A stretch of 64,000 nt of DNA from Deinococcus arboris (GCF_009755355.1 NZ_WQLB01000001.1:124001-188000), one strand, 5' to 3'. Positions 1 through 8,296 are shown, numbered from the stretch's first letter. Translations and numbers: made by a program. Notes: generated by a model not told the origin, from the sequence alone.

Positions 1-2361
1 GGGCGTACTGAACCCGGCGCGCAGGTAGCCCACGACGGCCCTCACGCGGTCCATGTGCTCCAGCCGCAGCGGCACCAGTGGCCCCAGCGTGCGGTCAATC
101 GTCTGGCGGCGCAGGGCTTCCCTGACGCCGGCCACCTGGGCGGCCTGGGCACGCTCCTCCTCGTCGGTGTCGTCTTCCAGCGCCTCGGCCAGTTCCTCGG
201 GGGACAGGTCCACGTCCTGCGCCAGTTCCTCGGCCAGCGTGTACAGTTCGGCGTCCAGCTCGGCTTCGGTGGTGTCCTCCCGCGCCACGAAATGACTCAG
301 CGCCCAGGCCATGCGCGTCAGGTCCCCGTCCTGCGGGTCAGGCCGGGTCTGCCACCAACCATTCCAGAGGTCGGCCAGGGGCATGGGCTGGTCGGCGCGC
401 GGGCGCAGCAGGCCGCCGCGCACATTGCCCAGCAGCAGCGTCTGCTCGCCGTCCCAGCCAATGCCCGTCAGCGGGGTCTCGCGGTGCGTCTCGATCAGGG
501 CGTTCAGACTGCGCAGGAGCCCGGCGCCGCGCGCCACCTCTGGGACAAAGTCGTGGGCGGCCGGCACTGGCGCCACCGCGCGGCTCAGGTCGGCTGGATC
601 AAACAGGCCCAGGCCACCCTCCAGCGTGGGTTGAGCCCCCGGTTCGGTCAGGGCAGCCAGGAGGGTTTCCTCGGCCACATTTTTCGGCTGAAACCCGTCG
701 GGCACCTCGCCGCCCACTGCCTGAAGCAGTTGCAGCCCGGCCTGGCGCTGCTCGGTGTTGCTGCCGGCCAGCAGGGCCAGGGCGCTGCTGGCCCCCAGGT
801 CAGGGTCGGTGGCCAGCAGGCGAATCAGGCCCCGGCGCAGGTCAGCGCTGCGGCGGCGCAGGAGGGTATGCAGCACCTCAACCTCCTGCGGCTCTGGGGT
901 CAGCTGCCCCATGACCTGCACGGCCTCCTGCGACACGCCGCTCTGGCGGTCTTGCAGCAGGGTCAGCAGCAGGTCGCGGGTGGGGGCGTCTAACTGCTGA
1001 GGCGTGTTGCCGTGCCGCTCGCGCAAGCGCCCGAGCACGCCCAGACGGCCGTCACTGCTCATGTGGGTCAGGTACGGGGCCAGGTCTGCCACCGGCTGGT
1101 CACCCAGCACCCTGGGCAAACTGTTCATCGCTTCGGCGCGGTCCGGTACGTGCCCCAGCCAGGGAAACAGCAGCGGGTCATGCCGGCTCTCGGTGGGCAG
1201 GCGCCCGGCATAGGCCGCAAACTCCTCCAGAGAAAAAGGCTGTGCCTCGCGGGTCCAGGGGCTGACGCGCCCCCCAGCCAGGGCCGCCAGCCGCAGGTCC
1301 GGGTCCTCCAGCAGGGCGCTCAGGTCGCCTCCTTGCAGGGCGTCAGCGGCCAGCAGGAACTGGGCGGCGGCCATGCGGCGCTCTGGGGCGGGGTCGGCCA
1401 ACAGGGGGCGGGCCAGCGCCGCGGCCCCAATGGCGTCCCGCATGGCCAGGGTGAACAGGGCCAGGTAGGCTTCTGCGCCGCTGCCGCTAGTCACGGCCGT
1501 CCGGGCCGACGCTGAATCCTCCAGGTAACCCAGGGCCGTTGTCAGGTGGGCGCGCACCGCCTTCAGATCGGTCACATCGTAATTCAGGCCAAACCATACG
1601 CAGGCGGCGCGCAGGGTCGCGGCAAAGCGCAGCAGGTCTTCAGCCAGAATCAGGCGCAGCATCTGCGTCAGGGCTTCGGGGCTGGCCTCGTCCACCGTTT
1701 CCAGAATCACCTGCCGCAGCCCTTCCTGGCGCTGGGCGGCCAGCAGCAGGCCCTCGGCCAGGGCCCAGGCATCCGGTCGGGTGCCCGAGAGCAGCGCCAG
1801 CGGCACGTGCCGCCCCATGCGGGCCACCGGATGCTGGGTGCTGGCCGTGTCGCGCAGAATCTGGAAAATATCCTCGTGCCCGTCGCTGACCGCCTGACCC
1901 AGCAGCAGCCCCAGTTCCCGGCTCTGCCAGGGACTCAGCAGGCCCGCATGCACCGCAAACCAGTCCAGCGGCTGCGGATAGTCGCGCGTGACCTGCCAGG
2001 TGCTCCACAGCCAGTTCCAGGCCCTCGCGGCCATGCGGCGGTCACCGGGGGCGCGAAAGGCGCGGCGGCTGTAGCCCTCAGTGTAGGGGTGGCGGGTCAG
2101 GAGCGCCTCTACGGTGCGGCGCGCGACTTCGGGAAACTGCGGGAAGAAGACAGCGGCCAGCGCCTGCCGCGTGGCCTCGTCGCTGCCGTGCAGCAGGTCG
2201 GTCAGGGCGGCTTCACGGGCCTGATGAGCGGCCTGGTCACCACTGCCCTTCAGTTCAGCACGAATCAGGGTGGCCTGTTCGTCAGGCAGCGTTCGCAGAC
2301 GGACCATGAAGTCGGCCTGCCAGGGGCCCTCGAAACCGCGCAGATAGTCGTGAACGTCCAT
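1..2361 (-). CDS. Large HEAT-repeat-like protein, probable DUF4132/MolR family (3' end outside window)
   Basis: An open frame of 787 codons runs from an ATG at 2361 off the left edge, so the C-terminus is missing. The protein starts MDVHDYLRGFEGPW. Residues of about 350-600 are leucine-rich helical repeats (for example LTLLQDRQSGVSQEAVQVMG) that look like HEAT-type repeats, and an acidic stretch lies near the last visible residues. This layout fits DUF4132 (MolR-like) proteins, whose diagnostic domain is C-terminal and not visible here, so the family is inference. The start lies 2 bases after the stop of the upstream gene at 2364-2768, which indicates one operon read from the promoter at 2810-2838. 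No enzymatic motif is seen. Its molecular function is unknown. Confidence 0.6.
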   Translation of the reverse strand, partial: MDVHDYLRGFEGPWQADFMVRLRTLPDEQATLIRAELKGSGDQAAHQAREAALTDLLHGSDEATRQALAAVFFPQFPEVARRTVEALLTRHPYTEGYSRRAFRAPGDRRMAARAWNWLWSTWQVTRDYPQPLDWFAVHAGLLSPWQSRELGLLLGQAVSDGHEDIFQILRDTASTQHPVARMGRHVPLALLSGTRPDAWALAEGLLLAAQRQEGLRQVILETVDEASPEALTQMLRLILAEDLLRFAATLRAACVWFGLNYDVTDLKAVRAHLTTALGYLEDSASARTAVTSGSGAEAYLALFTLAMRDAIGAAALARPLLADPAPERRMAAAQFLLAADALQGGDLSALLEDPDLRLAALAGGRVSPWTREAQPFSLEEFAAYAGRLPTESRHDPLLFPWLGHVPDRAEAMNSLPRVLGDQPVADLAPYLTHMSSDGRLGVLGRLRERHGNTPQQLDAPTRDLLLTLLQDRQSGVSQEAVQVMGQLTPEPQEVEVLHTLLRRRSADLRRGLIRLLATDPDLGASSALALLAGSNTEQRQAGLQLLQAVGGEVPDGFQPKNVAEETLLAALTEPGAQPTLEGGLGLFDPADLSRAVAPVPAAHDFVPEVARGAGLLRSLNALIETHRETPLTGIGWDGEQTLLLGNVRGGLLRPRADQPMPLADLWNGWWQTRPDPQDGDLTRMAWALSHFVAREDTTEAELDAELYTLAEELAQDVDLSPEELAEALEDDTDEEERAQAAQVAGVREALRRQTIDRTLGPLVPLRLEHMDRVRAVVGYLRAGFSTP

Positions 2362-2363
2362 CC

Positions 2364-2768
2364 TCAGCCCCCGGCCAGCGCAGTCAGGCGGACCAGCAGC
2401 AGCGTGCTGTCGGGGCGCAAGGTCAGCGGGGCCTGCAGCGACTCCAGCTGCTCCTCATCGAGAAACACGTAATACAGGCCGTCTCCGAACGCTGTCAGGG
2501 CGGTGCGCACAGCGTCCTCGGGGGTTACAGTGCCGCCCGGTGCCTGCGGGGCCACCGCCACCCGGCCGCCCAGCGCGCCTTCTGTCAGGTCGCGTTCGGT
2601 CAGTACGCGCAGCACGCCCACCTGCTCCTGACGCTCGTGGTACGCGGCGACCTCGGCATGAACCAGATGGGTCAGCAGGCTCTGGAGGGTCTGTGGCCCC
2701 GCCGGAACCTCCAGCGGGCGGCGTTCAAAGGGGGTGCGGCGGCCAACAATCTTGGTCTCGACAATCAT
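2364..2768 (-). CDS. Conserved hypothetical protein, operon partner of the DUF4132-like gene
   Basis: This encodes 134 residues starting MIVETKIVGRRTPFERRPL. I chose the ATG at 2768 because a GAGG Shine-Dalgarno-like site sits just upstream; an in-frame start at 2822 would begin upstream of the likely transcription start. The protein is soluble, with no signal peptide or membrane segment. Its middle looks like a regular alpha/beta fold (AVRTALTAFGDGLYYVFLDE), and it ends in a leucine-rich strand (STLLLVRLTAL). It is followed after 2 bases by the large DUF4132-like gene, so the two are probably co-made and may act together. I do not recognise the family. Confidence 0.65.
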   Translation of the reverse strand: MIVETKIVGRRTPFERRPLEVPAGPQTLQSLLTHLVHAEVAAYHERQEQVGVLRVLTERDLTEGALGGRVAVAPQAPGGTVTPEDAVRTALTAFGDGLYYVFLDEEQLESLQAPLTLRPDSTLLLVRLTALAGG

Positions 2769-2809
2769 GGGAACCTCAGAGGCAGGGAACGTGGCGAATT
2801 TCACCTTCC

Positions 2810-2838
2810 AGCATAGCCTCAATTTATGAATATGTAAA
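2810..2838 (-). promoter_or_regulatory. Sigma-70-type promoter for the DUF4132 operon
   Basis: Read on the minus strand, TTTACA (-35) is followed by a 17-base spacer and TATGCT (-10). The predicted start of transcription is near 2803, about 35 bases before the ATG at 2768. The spacer is A/T-rich, unlike the flanking sequence. Confidence 0.6.
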
Positions 2839-2932
2839 TAGCAGAATAAGAGGCGCCGTTCTGCCCCAAGTCAAGCTGCCTCAAAGAGATCGAGACGGCA
2901 AATCAAGCGGCTAGGGCGTGTAGGCCAAGGGG

Positions 2933-3166
2933 TTAGTCCCCCATGAATCTAGGCCGGTCGAACGTGGCCTTCACGACTAGGCGTCTGGCCTCACGCCCAC
3001 TGAGATTGCACGTGGCAGCGACGGAGGCAGCTAATTCCATACATCCCCACCCGATCTCGCCCCACAACTTTTGAATAGCAACGTCCCTTGAGTAGCCCGC
3101 GTCTAGCAGAGCACGCAGCTCGCCATCAAGGCGTGGATTTCTCCAAGATGTGCGGTACACAGACAT
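2933..3166 (-). CDS. Small hypothetical protein
   Basis: This encodes 77 residues starting MSVYRTSWRNPRLDGELRAL. The ATG at 3166 is preferred over the GTG at 3172 because a TACGCT hexamer (3173-3178) lies exactly 6 bases upstream, the leaderless layout used by many genes here. The protein has no membrane segment. It contains a helical region (LLDAGYSRDVAIQKLW) and two cysteines. It shares no operon with its neighbours. Function is unknown. It is probably real because of the -10 hexamer and an amino-acid mix typical of soluble proteins. Confidence 0.5.
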   Translation of the reverse strand: MSVYRTSWRNPRLDGELRALLDAGYSRDVAIQKLWGEIGWGCMELAASVAATCNLSGREARRLVVKATFDRPRFMGD

Positions 3167-3212
3167 ACCCACAGCGTAACCGCCTTCTGCACAACACCTT
3201 TGCCTACACGCC

Positions 3213-3760
3213 CTAGCCCGGCTTCACGGCGTCCAGCACCAGACTGATAAAGCCCAATGGTCCTTCGCCCCATCGCCACGCGGCGTTGCGGTGTTCCAGC
3301 TGATGGCTGCGGTCAACCGGGCCGTCCTCGGGGTCCCAGGCCCGTCGGTGAAACGTTCCCGGCGCGTCCCACCAATCCAGGGGACGGAGCTCAAACCCTG
3401 CCCCGGCAAAGACGGGGCCAAAGGTCTCCAGCGTGTACAGAACGTGGTGGTCATGGGCGAGGCCAGGATCACCCACCCCCACCAGCGCCCGGTACGCAGG
3501 GTCAGGGTAGCCGCCGTCCAGCACTGCCACCCGCAAGTGCCGCCCGGCTTCAGGTATCCGAACACCAGCGGCGCGGCCTGCTCGCCTTCTGACAACATAA
3601 GTGTTCCCAGACGTGTTCACACAGGAAAGCGTCGGCCCTGGCGTCCCAAAAAACTGGGCGAAGGTCTGGGGTCTCAGGAGGTCCAGCTCGGGCGGCTGGG
3701 TGGCCCCCAGCCGGACCAGCGCTGCTCGCCGGCCCCCAAGAGGACGCGCAGCCGCGTCAC
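3213..3760 (-). pseudogene. Decayed SAM-dependent methyltransferase (COG4627-like), four same-sense frameshifts
   Basis: Reading three frames in turn rebuilds one methyltransferase-like protein. It starts at GTG 3760 with LRVLLGAGEQRWSGW, shifts frame and continues ATQPPELDLLRPQTFAQFF, shifts again to ADAFLCEHVWEHL, shifts to EQAAPLVFGYLKPGG, and shifts to RHLRVAVLDGGYPDP, ending with WDPEDGPVDRS and FISLVLDAVKPG. These blocks fit the order of predicted SAM-dependent methyltransferases of the COG4627 type (glycine-rich motif I, an EHVWEH motif, a YLKPGG strand). Every shift fits loss of one base, three of them in or next to short base runs. The GTG start overlaps the stop of the YjbR gene, so the two were once coupled. 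The cause is either gene decay or uncorrected base-call deletions. Confidence 0.75.
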
Positions 3761-4113
3761 AGACCCAGCTCGGCGCGCTGGACGCGGGTCAGGCCGCCCA
3801 CCACCAGGGCGTGGCTGCCGGCTAACAACTCTTGGACCAGCGCTGCGGGCACCCGGCCGTCCAGCGTCACCGTGACCCAGTGGCGCTTATTGAGGTGATA
3901 GCCGGGAGCAATGGCCTCATGGGCAGCGCGCAGGTCCTCGCCGTGTTCGGGGCGCACCTTGACCGACAGGGTCAGCGGCTCGGCCTGAATGTCGGTCAGG
4001 GCGTACATCTTGCTGCCCACCTTGAACACCAGGGTCGTGGCGTCAAAGGGAAAGGTTTCCTGCGAGCCGGGCAGCGCGGCGCAGGCGGCACGCAGGTCAG
4101 CGATAGACAGCAT
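3757..4113 (-). CDS. MmcQ/YjbR family protein
   Basis: This encodes 118 residues, the usual size of the MmcQ/YjbR family, a small fold often called DNA-binding (CyaY-like). The family pattern is clear: an N-terminal helix (LRAACAALPGSQETFPF), a strand block (TLVFKVGSKMYALTDI), then KVRPEHGEDLRAAH, and the near-invariant GYHLNKRHWVTVTLDG. The C-terminal helix (LVQELLAGSHALVVGGL) is also typical. A TACGCT hexamer 5 bases before the ATG suggests a leaderless transcript. The stop overlaps the GTG of the decayed methyltransferase downstream, indicating an ancestral two-gene operon. The cellular role is not established. Confidence 0.85.
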   Translation of the reverse strand: MLSIADLRAACAALPGSQETFPFDATTLVFKVGSKMYALTDIQAEPLTLSVKVRPEHGEDLRAAHEAIAPGYHLNKRHWVTVTLDGRVPAALVQELLAGSHALVVGGLTRVQRAELGL

Positions 4114-4145
4114 GCCCCAGCGTAAGGCAGAGGCACGCCCGCACT

Positions 4146-4409
4146 TCAGCTCTGGGTCTTGGGGTCCAGGCCTTCCGCTGTTTCCAGGGCCAGGTTGGCC
4201 TCGGTCATAGAGGGATCGCCGCCGCTGACCAGGGCGGCAACTTCCGCGCTGCTCAGGCCTTCCCCGGAGGGTGACGGCACCCCCGGAGCGGGCGGCAACT
4301 CGTCTGGCATCGGCCCCTGATCGGCACCCTGCGCTGACGCAGCGGGGAAAGTATGTGGGGCCAGGGTGGGATTAACAGGCAGGGCCTCGCGGTCGTCGCT
4401 GGGGGTCAT
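4146..4409 (-). CDS. Small acidic, proline-rich hypothetical protein
   Basis: This encodes 87 residues that are rich in Pro, Ala, Glu and Asp, with no signal peptide or membrane segment, so it is probably largely disordered. A TGAGG sequence just upstream of the ATG could act as a ribosome binding site. It stands alone between the YjbR gene and the membrane-anchored protein at 4625-5176. I do not recognise it. Its low-complexity composition lowers confidence that it is a gene. Confidence 0.45.
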   Translation of the reverse strand: MTPSDDREALPVNPTLAPHTFPAASAQGADQGPMPDELPPAPGVPSPSGEGLSSAEVAALVSGGDPSMTEANLALETAEGLDPKTQS

Positions 4410-4624
4410 GCCTCAGGGTGAGGCCTCTCTGTCATGGCCAGCTGATAGCGCGCTCAAGAAACGGTGATGAAGTGAGGGCGACCCGGTTCACCCAGCCAGT
4501 CAGTCTGCTGGTTTGACCCGCTTGCCGCTTCCACAACAGAGCGCTCCCTTGGCTTGCCGGGACCCTCCGTGCCTCTCAGACGAAAACGCCCCAGCGTGAT
4601 GCTGGGACGCTGAACCTCCTGGCT

Positions 4625-5176
4625 TCAGGCCTTGTGGCCGGGCGTGCTGGCGCTGTCATCGCCAAAACTCCAGATGTCCAGATCGTCCAGTGCGCCGCCG
4701 ATGCCCTGAAGCTGCTGCAGGTCCTCGGCCTTGACAGGCCCCTGGTTCACCTTGTCGTCCCGGCCGATGGCGCGGGCCATCACGTCCTCGGGGACGGCGG
4801 CCATCAGGCGCTGCAGTTGCTCGGGGGTCACGTCCAGCAGGGCGTCCGACAGGATGGCGTCGGGCACATCGGCCTGCACCGCCGCGCGGGCTGAGGCCAC
4901 CGCCTCGGCGCTGACTTCCGGGCGCACAGCGTCGGGGTCATCCAGGGCTGCGGTGCCGGGGGGCGCGGCGAAGACTGGCGCGGCGACCACCGGGGCGGCG
5001 GCCACTGCGGCCTGTGTCTGTGGCCTTTCAGGCGTGGGCACCACGCGCACCCCCGAAGGCCGGTCAGACGACGGCGACGGTGGCGGCGCAGCAGGGGTGC
5101 GGGGACGGCGCTGTGACAGGCGCCAGACAAGGACCAGCACGGCCAGCACCACCAGGGCGACAAGGACTCCCATCAT
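4625..5176 (-). CDS. Membrane-anchored hypothetical protein with Ala/Pro linker
   Basis: This encodes 183 residues. Residues 1-20 are one hydrophobic helix (MMGVLVALVVLAVLVLVW) followed by positive residues (SQRRPR), which predicts an N-terminal anchor with the rest in the cytoplasm. Residues 28-80 are a Pro/Ala-rich linker. Residues of about 85-170 form a soluble region (LLDVTPEQLQRLMAAVPEDV) that ends in an acidic tail. A TAAGCT hexamer lies 7 bases before the ATG, the leaderless pattern. I do not recognise the family. The anchor-linker-domain layout suggests a membrane-tethered scaffold or adaptor, but that is inference. Confidence 0.65.
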   Translation of the reverse strand: MMGVLVALVVLAVLVLVWRLSQRRPRTPAAPPPSPSSDRPSGVRVVPTPERPQTQAAVAAAPVVAAPVFAAPPGTAALDDPDAVRPEVSAEAVASARAAVQADVPDAILSDALLDVTPEQLQRLMAAVPEDVMARAIGRDDKVNQGPVKAEDLQQLQGIGGALDDLDIWSFGDDSASTPGHKA

Positions 5177-5283
5177 GAAGGTCAGCTTAGATGGCGTCTT
5201 CTAACACTTTTCTGAATCGGGGAAAGAGGCGCAGTCTGCCCGCTGTTTTCATCGACTGCACGGCGATATGGCCCATGCGTTGA

Positions 5284-5751
5284 TTGCTGCTTGGCGGTCT
5301 GGTGGCCTGTGCGGCCCCAGAGCCTAAGGTGGCCCAGTTTCTTCAGCTGATGCGGGAAGACGACGCCGCAGGGGCCCGTGCCAAACTGATCCGTCAGGGG
5401 TTTCGGCCCCTGCCCAGTCCACAGATCAACAGTCGGGCTTACGCCAACCACCACTTTGAAGGCGAGCTGTTCGGCGGCGCTGTCAAGATCACGCTGAGTT
5501 ATCACCCTGACACGCTTTCACAGCTTGATGACATCGTTGCCGTGCCTGCGCCGCAGGACACGCGCACAGCCCGGCAACTGTGCGCGGCCTGGACGCGGGG
5601 CCTGACCGACCTCTGGAACAGGCGACCTGAAGACTTTGGTGCGCTTCAGTACGGCTGGGCGACCGAGCGGGCCGTCCTCGACTGCACGGGTTCGCCAAAG
5701 GACAAAATAGACCTGCTGGTCGTCTGGCGGCCACAGCCTTCGACACCCTGA
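5284..5751 (+). CDS. Putative lipoprotein with an in-frame stop in its signal peptide
   Basis: The frame reads LLLGGLVACAAPEP, a lipobox (LVAC) directly after the start, followed by about 145 residues of soluble protein with a central alpha/beta region (GAVKITLSYHPDTLSQLDDI). The only usable start in this frame is a TTG at 5284, giving a signal peptide too short to work. Immediately upstream, in the same frame, ATG-CGT-TGA (5275-5283) precedes it. If the TGA were CGA, the N-terminus would be MRRLLLGGLVAC, a standard lipoprotein signal. The gene is therefore probably inactivated by one nonsense change, or the base is miscalled. I do not recognise the mature domain. Confidence 0.55.
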   Translation: MLLGGLVACAAPEPKVAQFLQLMREDDAAGARAKLIRQGFRPLPSPQINSRAYANHHFEGELFGGAVKITLSYHPDTLSQLDDIVAVPAPQDTRTARQLCAAWTRGLTDLWNRRPEDFGALQYGWATERAVLDCTGSPKDKIDLLVVWRPQPSTP

Positions 5752-5863
5752 CGAAGTCTGGCGGTGCGGTTGACCAAAGCTGACGTTGCCCACAGCGCTG
5801 CCGCCCAGGCCGCTGCACCTGCGCCGCCGCGTATGAAGGGGACCGGCCGATGAGCCCTGGACT

Positions 5864-6094
5864 TCAGCCTGGAGACGTTCTCCTTAGCGCCAGCAGGTCC
5901 AGTTCCCAGGCCAGCGCCTCATACAGGTCGCCCGGCACCTCGGGCAACCAGGCCGCGCCGTCCAGGGCGTCTTCCAGGGTCTCAAAGGTGTGGGTTTGCC
6001 CCTGGAACACCAGCCCAACTTCTCCGCTGTGCAGCAGATTCAGCCGCAGTTCTCCGCTCTCCCCAACCACCCGCGCAAAGCACCGCCTGACCAT
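5864..6094 (-). CDS. Small hypothetical protein
   Basis: This encodes 76 residues starting MVRRCFARVVGESGELRLNL. The first half reads as beta strands (LLHSGEVGLVFQGQTHTF) and the second half as helix (LYEALAWELDLLAL). TAGGCT lies 6 bases before the ATG, matching the leaderless layout of neighbouring genes and supporting both the gene and its start. It has no signal peptide or membrane segment. I do not recognise the family. Confidence 0.55.
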   Translation of the reverse strand: MVRRCFARVVGESGELRLNLLHSGEVGLVFQGQTHTFETLEDALDGAAWLPEVPGDLYEALAWELDLLALRRTSPG

Positions 6095-6162
6095 AGGGCC
6101 AGCCTAACGGAAAAGGGCGGCCAGCCCAGACCGGACTGACCGCCCTCTGCCCCAGCGGCGCC

Positions 6163-7026
6163 TTAAGCTTCGCTGTAGGTCTTCTCGATAGGCAGGCCCA
6201 CGGCATTGCCCCACTCGGTCCAGCTGCCGTCGTAGTTGCGCACGCTGGGGTAGCCCAGCAGTTCGCGCAGCACGAACCAGCTGTGACTGCTGCGCTCGGC
6301 AATGCGGCAGTAGGCGATGACGTCCTTGTCGGGGGTCACACCTTCGCCCTCGTACAGCGCCTTCAGTTCGTCGGCGCTCTTGAAGGTGCCGTCCTCGTTG
6401 GCGGCGCGCGCCCAGGGAATCGAGCGGGCACCGGGAATATGGCCGCCGCGCAGCACGCCTTCTTGCGGGTAGGCGGGCATGTGGGTCACCTTGCCCGAGA
6501 ACTCGTCGGGGCTGCGGACATCTACCAGGGCGCCAGTGCCGCTCTTGACGCTGTCCAGATGGCCCTTAACCTCGTCGCGGAAGGCGCGCAGCGAGTCGTC
6601 GCGGGTCAGGGCCGGGTACTGGGTGGCTTCCACGCTGGGAGCGTCGGTGGTCTGCTCGCGGCCCTCGGCGACCCACTTCTGGCGGCCACCGTTCATGAGC
6701 TTCAGGGGGTTTTTGACGCCGCTGTACGACAGGAACCAGTAGGCGTAGGCGGCCCACCAGTTGCTCTTGTCGCCGTACAGAATGATCTGGTCATCTGCCC
6801 CGATGCCCAGGCGGCCCAGCAGGGCGCTGACCTCTTCCGGGGTAATAAAGTCGCGCTCAACGGGATGCCACAGGTCAGTCTGCCAGTCCAGCTTGACGGC
6901 ACCGGGAATGTGGCCGGTGTCGTACAGCAAAATGTCTTCGTCCACTTCTACGAGGCGGAGGCCGGGGGTGTTCAGGTTCTGGGCCACCCAGTCTGTGCTG
7001 ACCAGAACGTCTTTTGCGTAATCCAT
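6163..7026 (-). CDS. sseA: Thiosulfate sulfurtransferase (tandem rhodanese)
   Basis: This encodes 287 residues with two rhodanese domains, about 1-130 (inactive) and 150-287 (catalytic). The active-site loop is [11 protein letters not shown] with the catalytic cysteine at residue 240; the corresponding N-terminal loop reads [10 protein letters not shown] and lacks the cysteine. The enzyme moves sulfane sulfur from thiosulfate to a thiophilic acceptor such as cyanide, through a persulfide on Cys240. The loop resembles CysA2/SseA-type enzymes. The ATG at 7026 is chosen because AGGAGG lies 8-13 bases upstream, and a -35/-10 pair lies at 7081-7110. It is divergent from sufE, so both sulfur-handling genes share one intergenic region. 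Confidence 0.92.
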   Translation of the reverse strand: MDYAKDVLVSTDWVAQNLNTPGLRLVEVDEDILLYDTGHIPGAVKLDWQTDLWHPVERDFITPEEVSALLGRLGIGADDQIILYGDKSNWWAAYAYWFLSYSGVKNPLKLMNGGRQKWVAEGREQTTDAPSVEATQYPALTRDDSLRAFRDEVKGHLDSVKSGTGALVDVRSPDEFSGKVTHMPAYPQEGVLRGGHIPGARSIPWARAANEDGTFKSADELKALYEGEGVTPDKDVIAYCRIAERSSHSWFVLRELLGYPSVRNYDGSWTEWGNAVGLPIEKTYSEA

Positions 7027-7080
7027 GTGTGTGCCTCCTGTGGGATGAAGCTTAAAGGGTCGTGCGCGTTTTGCCTCCGG

Positions 7081-7110
7081 ATTGTACCCCTGTCCAGGAC
7101 TTATTGACAA
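7081..7110 (-). promoter_or_regulatory. Sigma-70-type promoter for sseA
   Basis: On the minus strand, TTGTCA is followed by an 18-base spacer and TACAAT. The predicted [16 protein letters not shown] near 7074 and gives a leader of about 48 bases with a strong Shine-Dalgarno site, in contrast to the leaderless genes nearby. Confidence 0.65.
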
Positions 7111-7171
7111 AAGTGGTCAACTGGACAGGCCACCCCAATCCCCCCAGGTGGACGGCGCTACAGTGGCAGCC

Positions 7172-7615
7172 ATGAGCGACGCCGCCCCTCTGCCCGAAAA
7201 GCTGCAAAGCATTGTCAATCTGTTTCGCAGCGCGCCCAAGCCGCTGCGCCTGCAAGCGCTGCTGGAATACAGCAAAAAGCTGCCCGGCCTGCCCACCAAG
7301 TACCTGGAGCACCCCGAGTTCCTGAAGCCTGTGCCTGAATGCACCAGCCCGTTCTTTCTGGTGACCGAGCAGGACGAGGCGGGCGGCATGCACCTGTACT
7401 TCAAGGTACCCGAAGAGGCGCCTACAGTGCGCGGTTACGCGGGCATCTTGCATGAGGCGCTGGACGGCGCTCACCCCGACGAAATTCTGAATATCCCCGA
7501 CCAGTTTTACATGGACATGGGCCTGACCGAGCTGATTACGCCCATGCGCCTGCGCGGCATGGGGGCCATCCTGATGCGCCTGAAAAACGACGTGCGCGAA
7601 CACGCCCAGGGCTAA
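7172..7615 (+). CDS. sufE: SufE family sulfur acceptor protein
   Basis: This encodes 147 residues, the usual SufE length. SufE takes persulfide sulfur from the cysteine desulfurase SufS on a conserved cysteine and passes it on for Fe-S cluster assembly in the cytoplasm. The acceptor is Cys57 in the loop PVPECTSPFFL, and the helices around SKKLPGLPTKYL and AGILHEALDGAHPDEIL follow the family. The ATG at 7172 has TACAGT 7 bases upstream and no Shine-Dalgarno, so it is probably leaderless; the frame is open further upstream but would start before that hexamer. No sufS or sufBCD lies next to it. It is divergent from sseA. Confidence 0.9.
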   Translation: MSDAAPLPEKLQSIVNLFRSAPKPLRLQALLEYSKKLPGLPTKYLEHPEFLKPVPECTSPFFLVTEQDEAGGMHLYFKVPEEAPTVRGYAGILHEALDGAHPDEILNIPDQFYMDMGLTELITPMRLRGMGAILMRLKNDVREHAQG

Positions 7616-7623
7616 GGCAAGAC

Positions 7624-7665
7624 TGAGAACGCCGCACTGAATCCGAAGAGCGGCCTCGGTTCTCA
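7624..7665 (+). terminator. Hairpin downstream of sufE
   Basis: TGAGAAC (7624-7630) pairs with GTTCTCA (7659-7665), with an inner GCCGC/GCGGC stem. It starts 8 bases after the sufE stop. There is no T-run, so intrinsic termination is uncertain. Confidence 0.4.
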
Positions 7666-7728
7666 TGCACTCAGCTCAGGAGAGAAAGCCAGCACGATCA
7701 GACCTTCGCTCCTGGGCTAAACCCGTTA

Positions 7729-8262
7729 TTAATCGTCGCCAGGCAGCACCCCGGCTAGCGCCCAGACGGTCAGCCCCAATCCCAGCCCGTAAGCCAGGTG
7801 GGCGCCCAGCCGGTTGGCATGTCCGCGCGCCGGGCTGCCGGCCGGACCATCTTGCAGGCCCAGCAGCGGCACCAGCCCCTCGTCTATCAGGGCCCAGAGG
7901 CCCACGCCAAAGGCGGCGCCTTTCAGGGGATTTCCGCGTCCAGCCAGCGCGCCGTAGAGCGCCCCACTGCCCGCACCCATGCTCCAGTGCACCGCCTCAC
8001 TGAGGGCGGCGCGCGTCTGTTTGCCTGGCGGGTGGCCCTCGGTTTTCTCGTAAGCCACGCGGCCCAGGGCGGCGGTGCTGCTCTCGCCGGGTTCGTGCTG
8101 CTGCCCCACCAGGGAAATAGAGTGCTGGTCAGGCTTCTTATCATCCTGGCCGCCGCTGTCGCCCTCTAACTTCGGGGCCACCCGTGTCCAGTACTGCCCC
8201 ATGGCCAGCGTGCCCACGACCCCGCCCAGCAGACCAGCCACCAATGTTCGGTATGCGCTCAT
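7729..8262 (-). CDS. DUF1440/YagU-like inner membrane protein
   Basis: This encodes 177 residues. It opens with a hydrophobic glycine-rich segment (LVAGLLGGVVGTLAM), has a soluble loop at about 25-90, and then has glycine-rich membrane helices (AVHWSMGAGSGALYGALAG, FGVGLWALIDEGLVPLLGL, HLAYGLGLGLTVWALAGV). The arrangement and the EAVHW.MGAGSGALYG pattern resemble DUF1440 (YagU) proteins; the family name is inference. TACGGT sits 6 bases before the ATG, a leaderless layout. The biochemical role is unknown. Confidence 0.7.
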   Translation of the reverse strand: MSAYRTLVAGLLGGVVGTLAMGQYWTRVAPKLEGDSGGQDDKKPDQHSISLVGQQHEPGESSTAALGRVAYEKTEGHPPGKQTRAALSEAVHWSMGAGSGALYGALAGRGNPLKGAAFGVGLWALIDEGLVPLLGLQDGPAGSPARGHANRLGAHLAYGLGLGLTVWALAGVLPGDD

Positions 8263-8296
8263 GGGGCCACCGTAGGCAGGCCAGCGCAGGACAACA

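Noticed and set aside
3213..3760. Programmed frameshifting in the methyltransferase
   Set aside because: Four shifts in one gene without slippery heptamers plus pseudoknots do not fit any known recoding case; decay or sequence error is simpler.
7104..7109. TTGACA on the plus strand as a sufE -35
   Set aside because: No -10 lies 15-19 bases downstream; the matching -10 for sufE (7159-7164) is too far away, and the minus-strand pair for sseA explains the sequence better.
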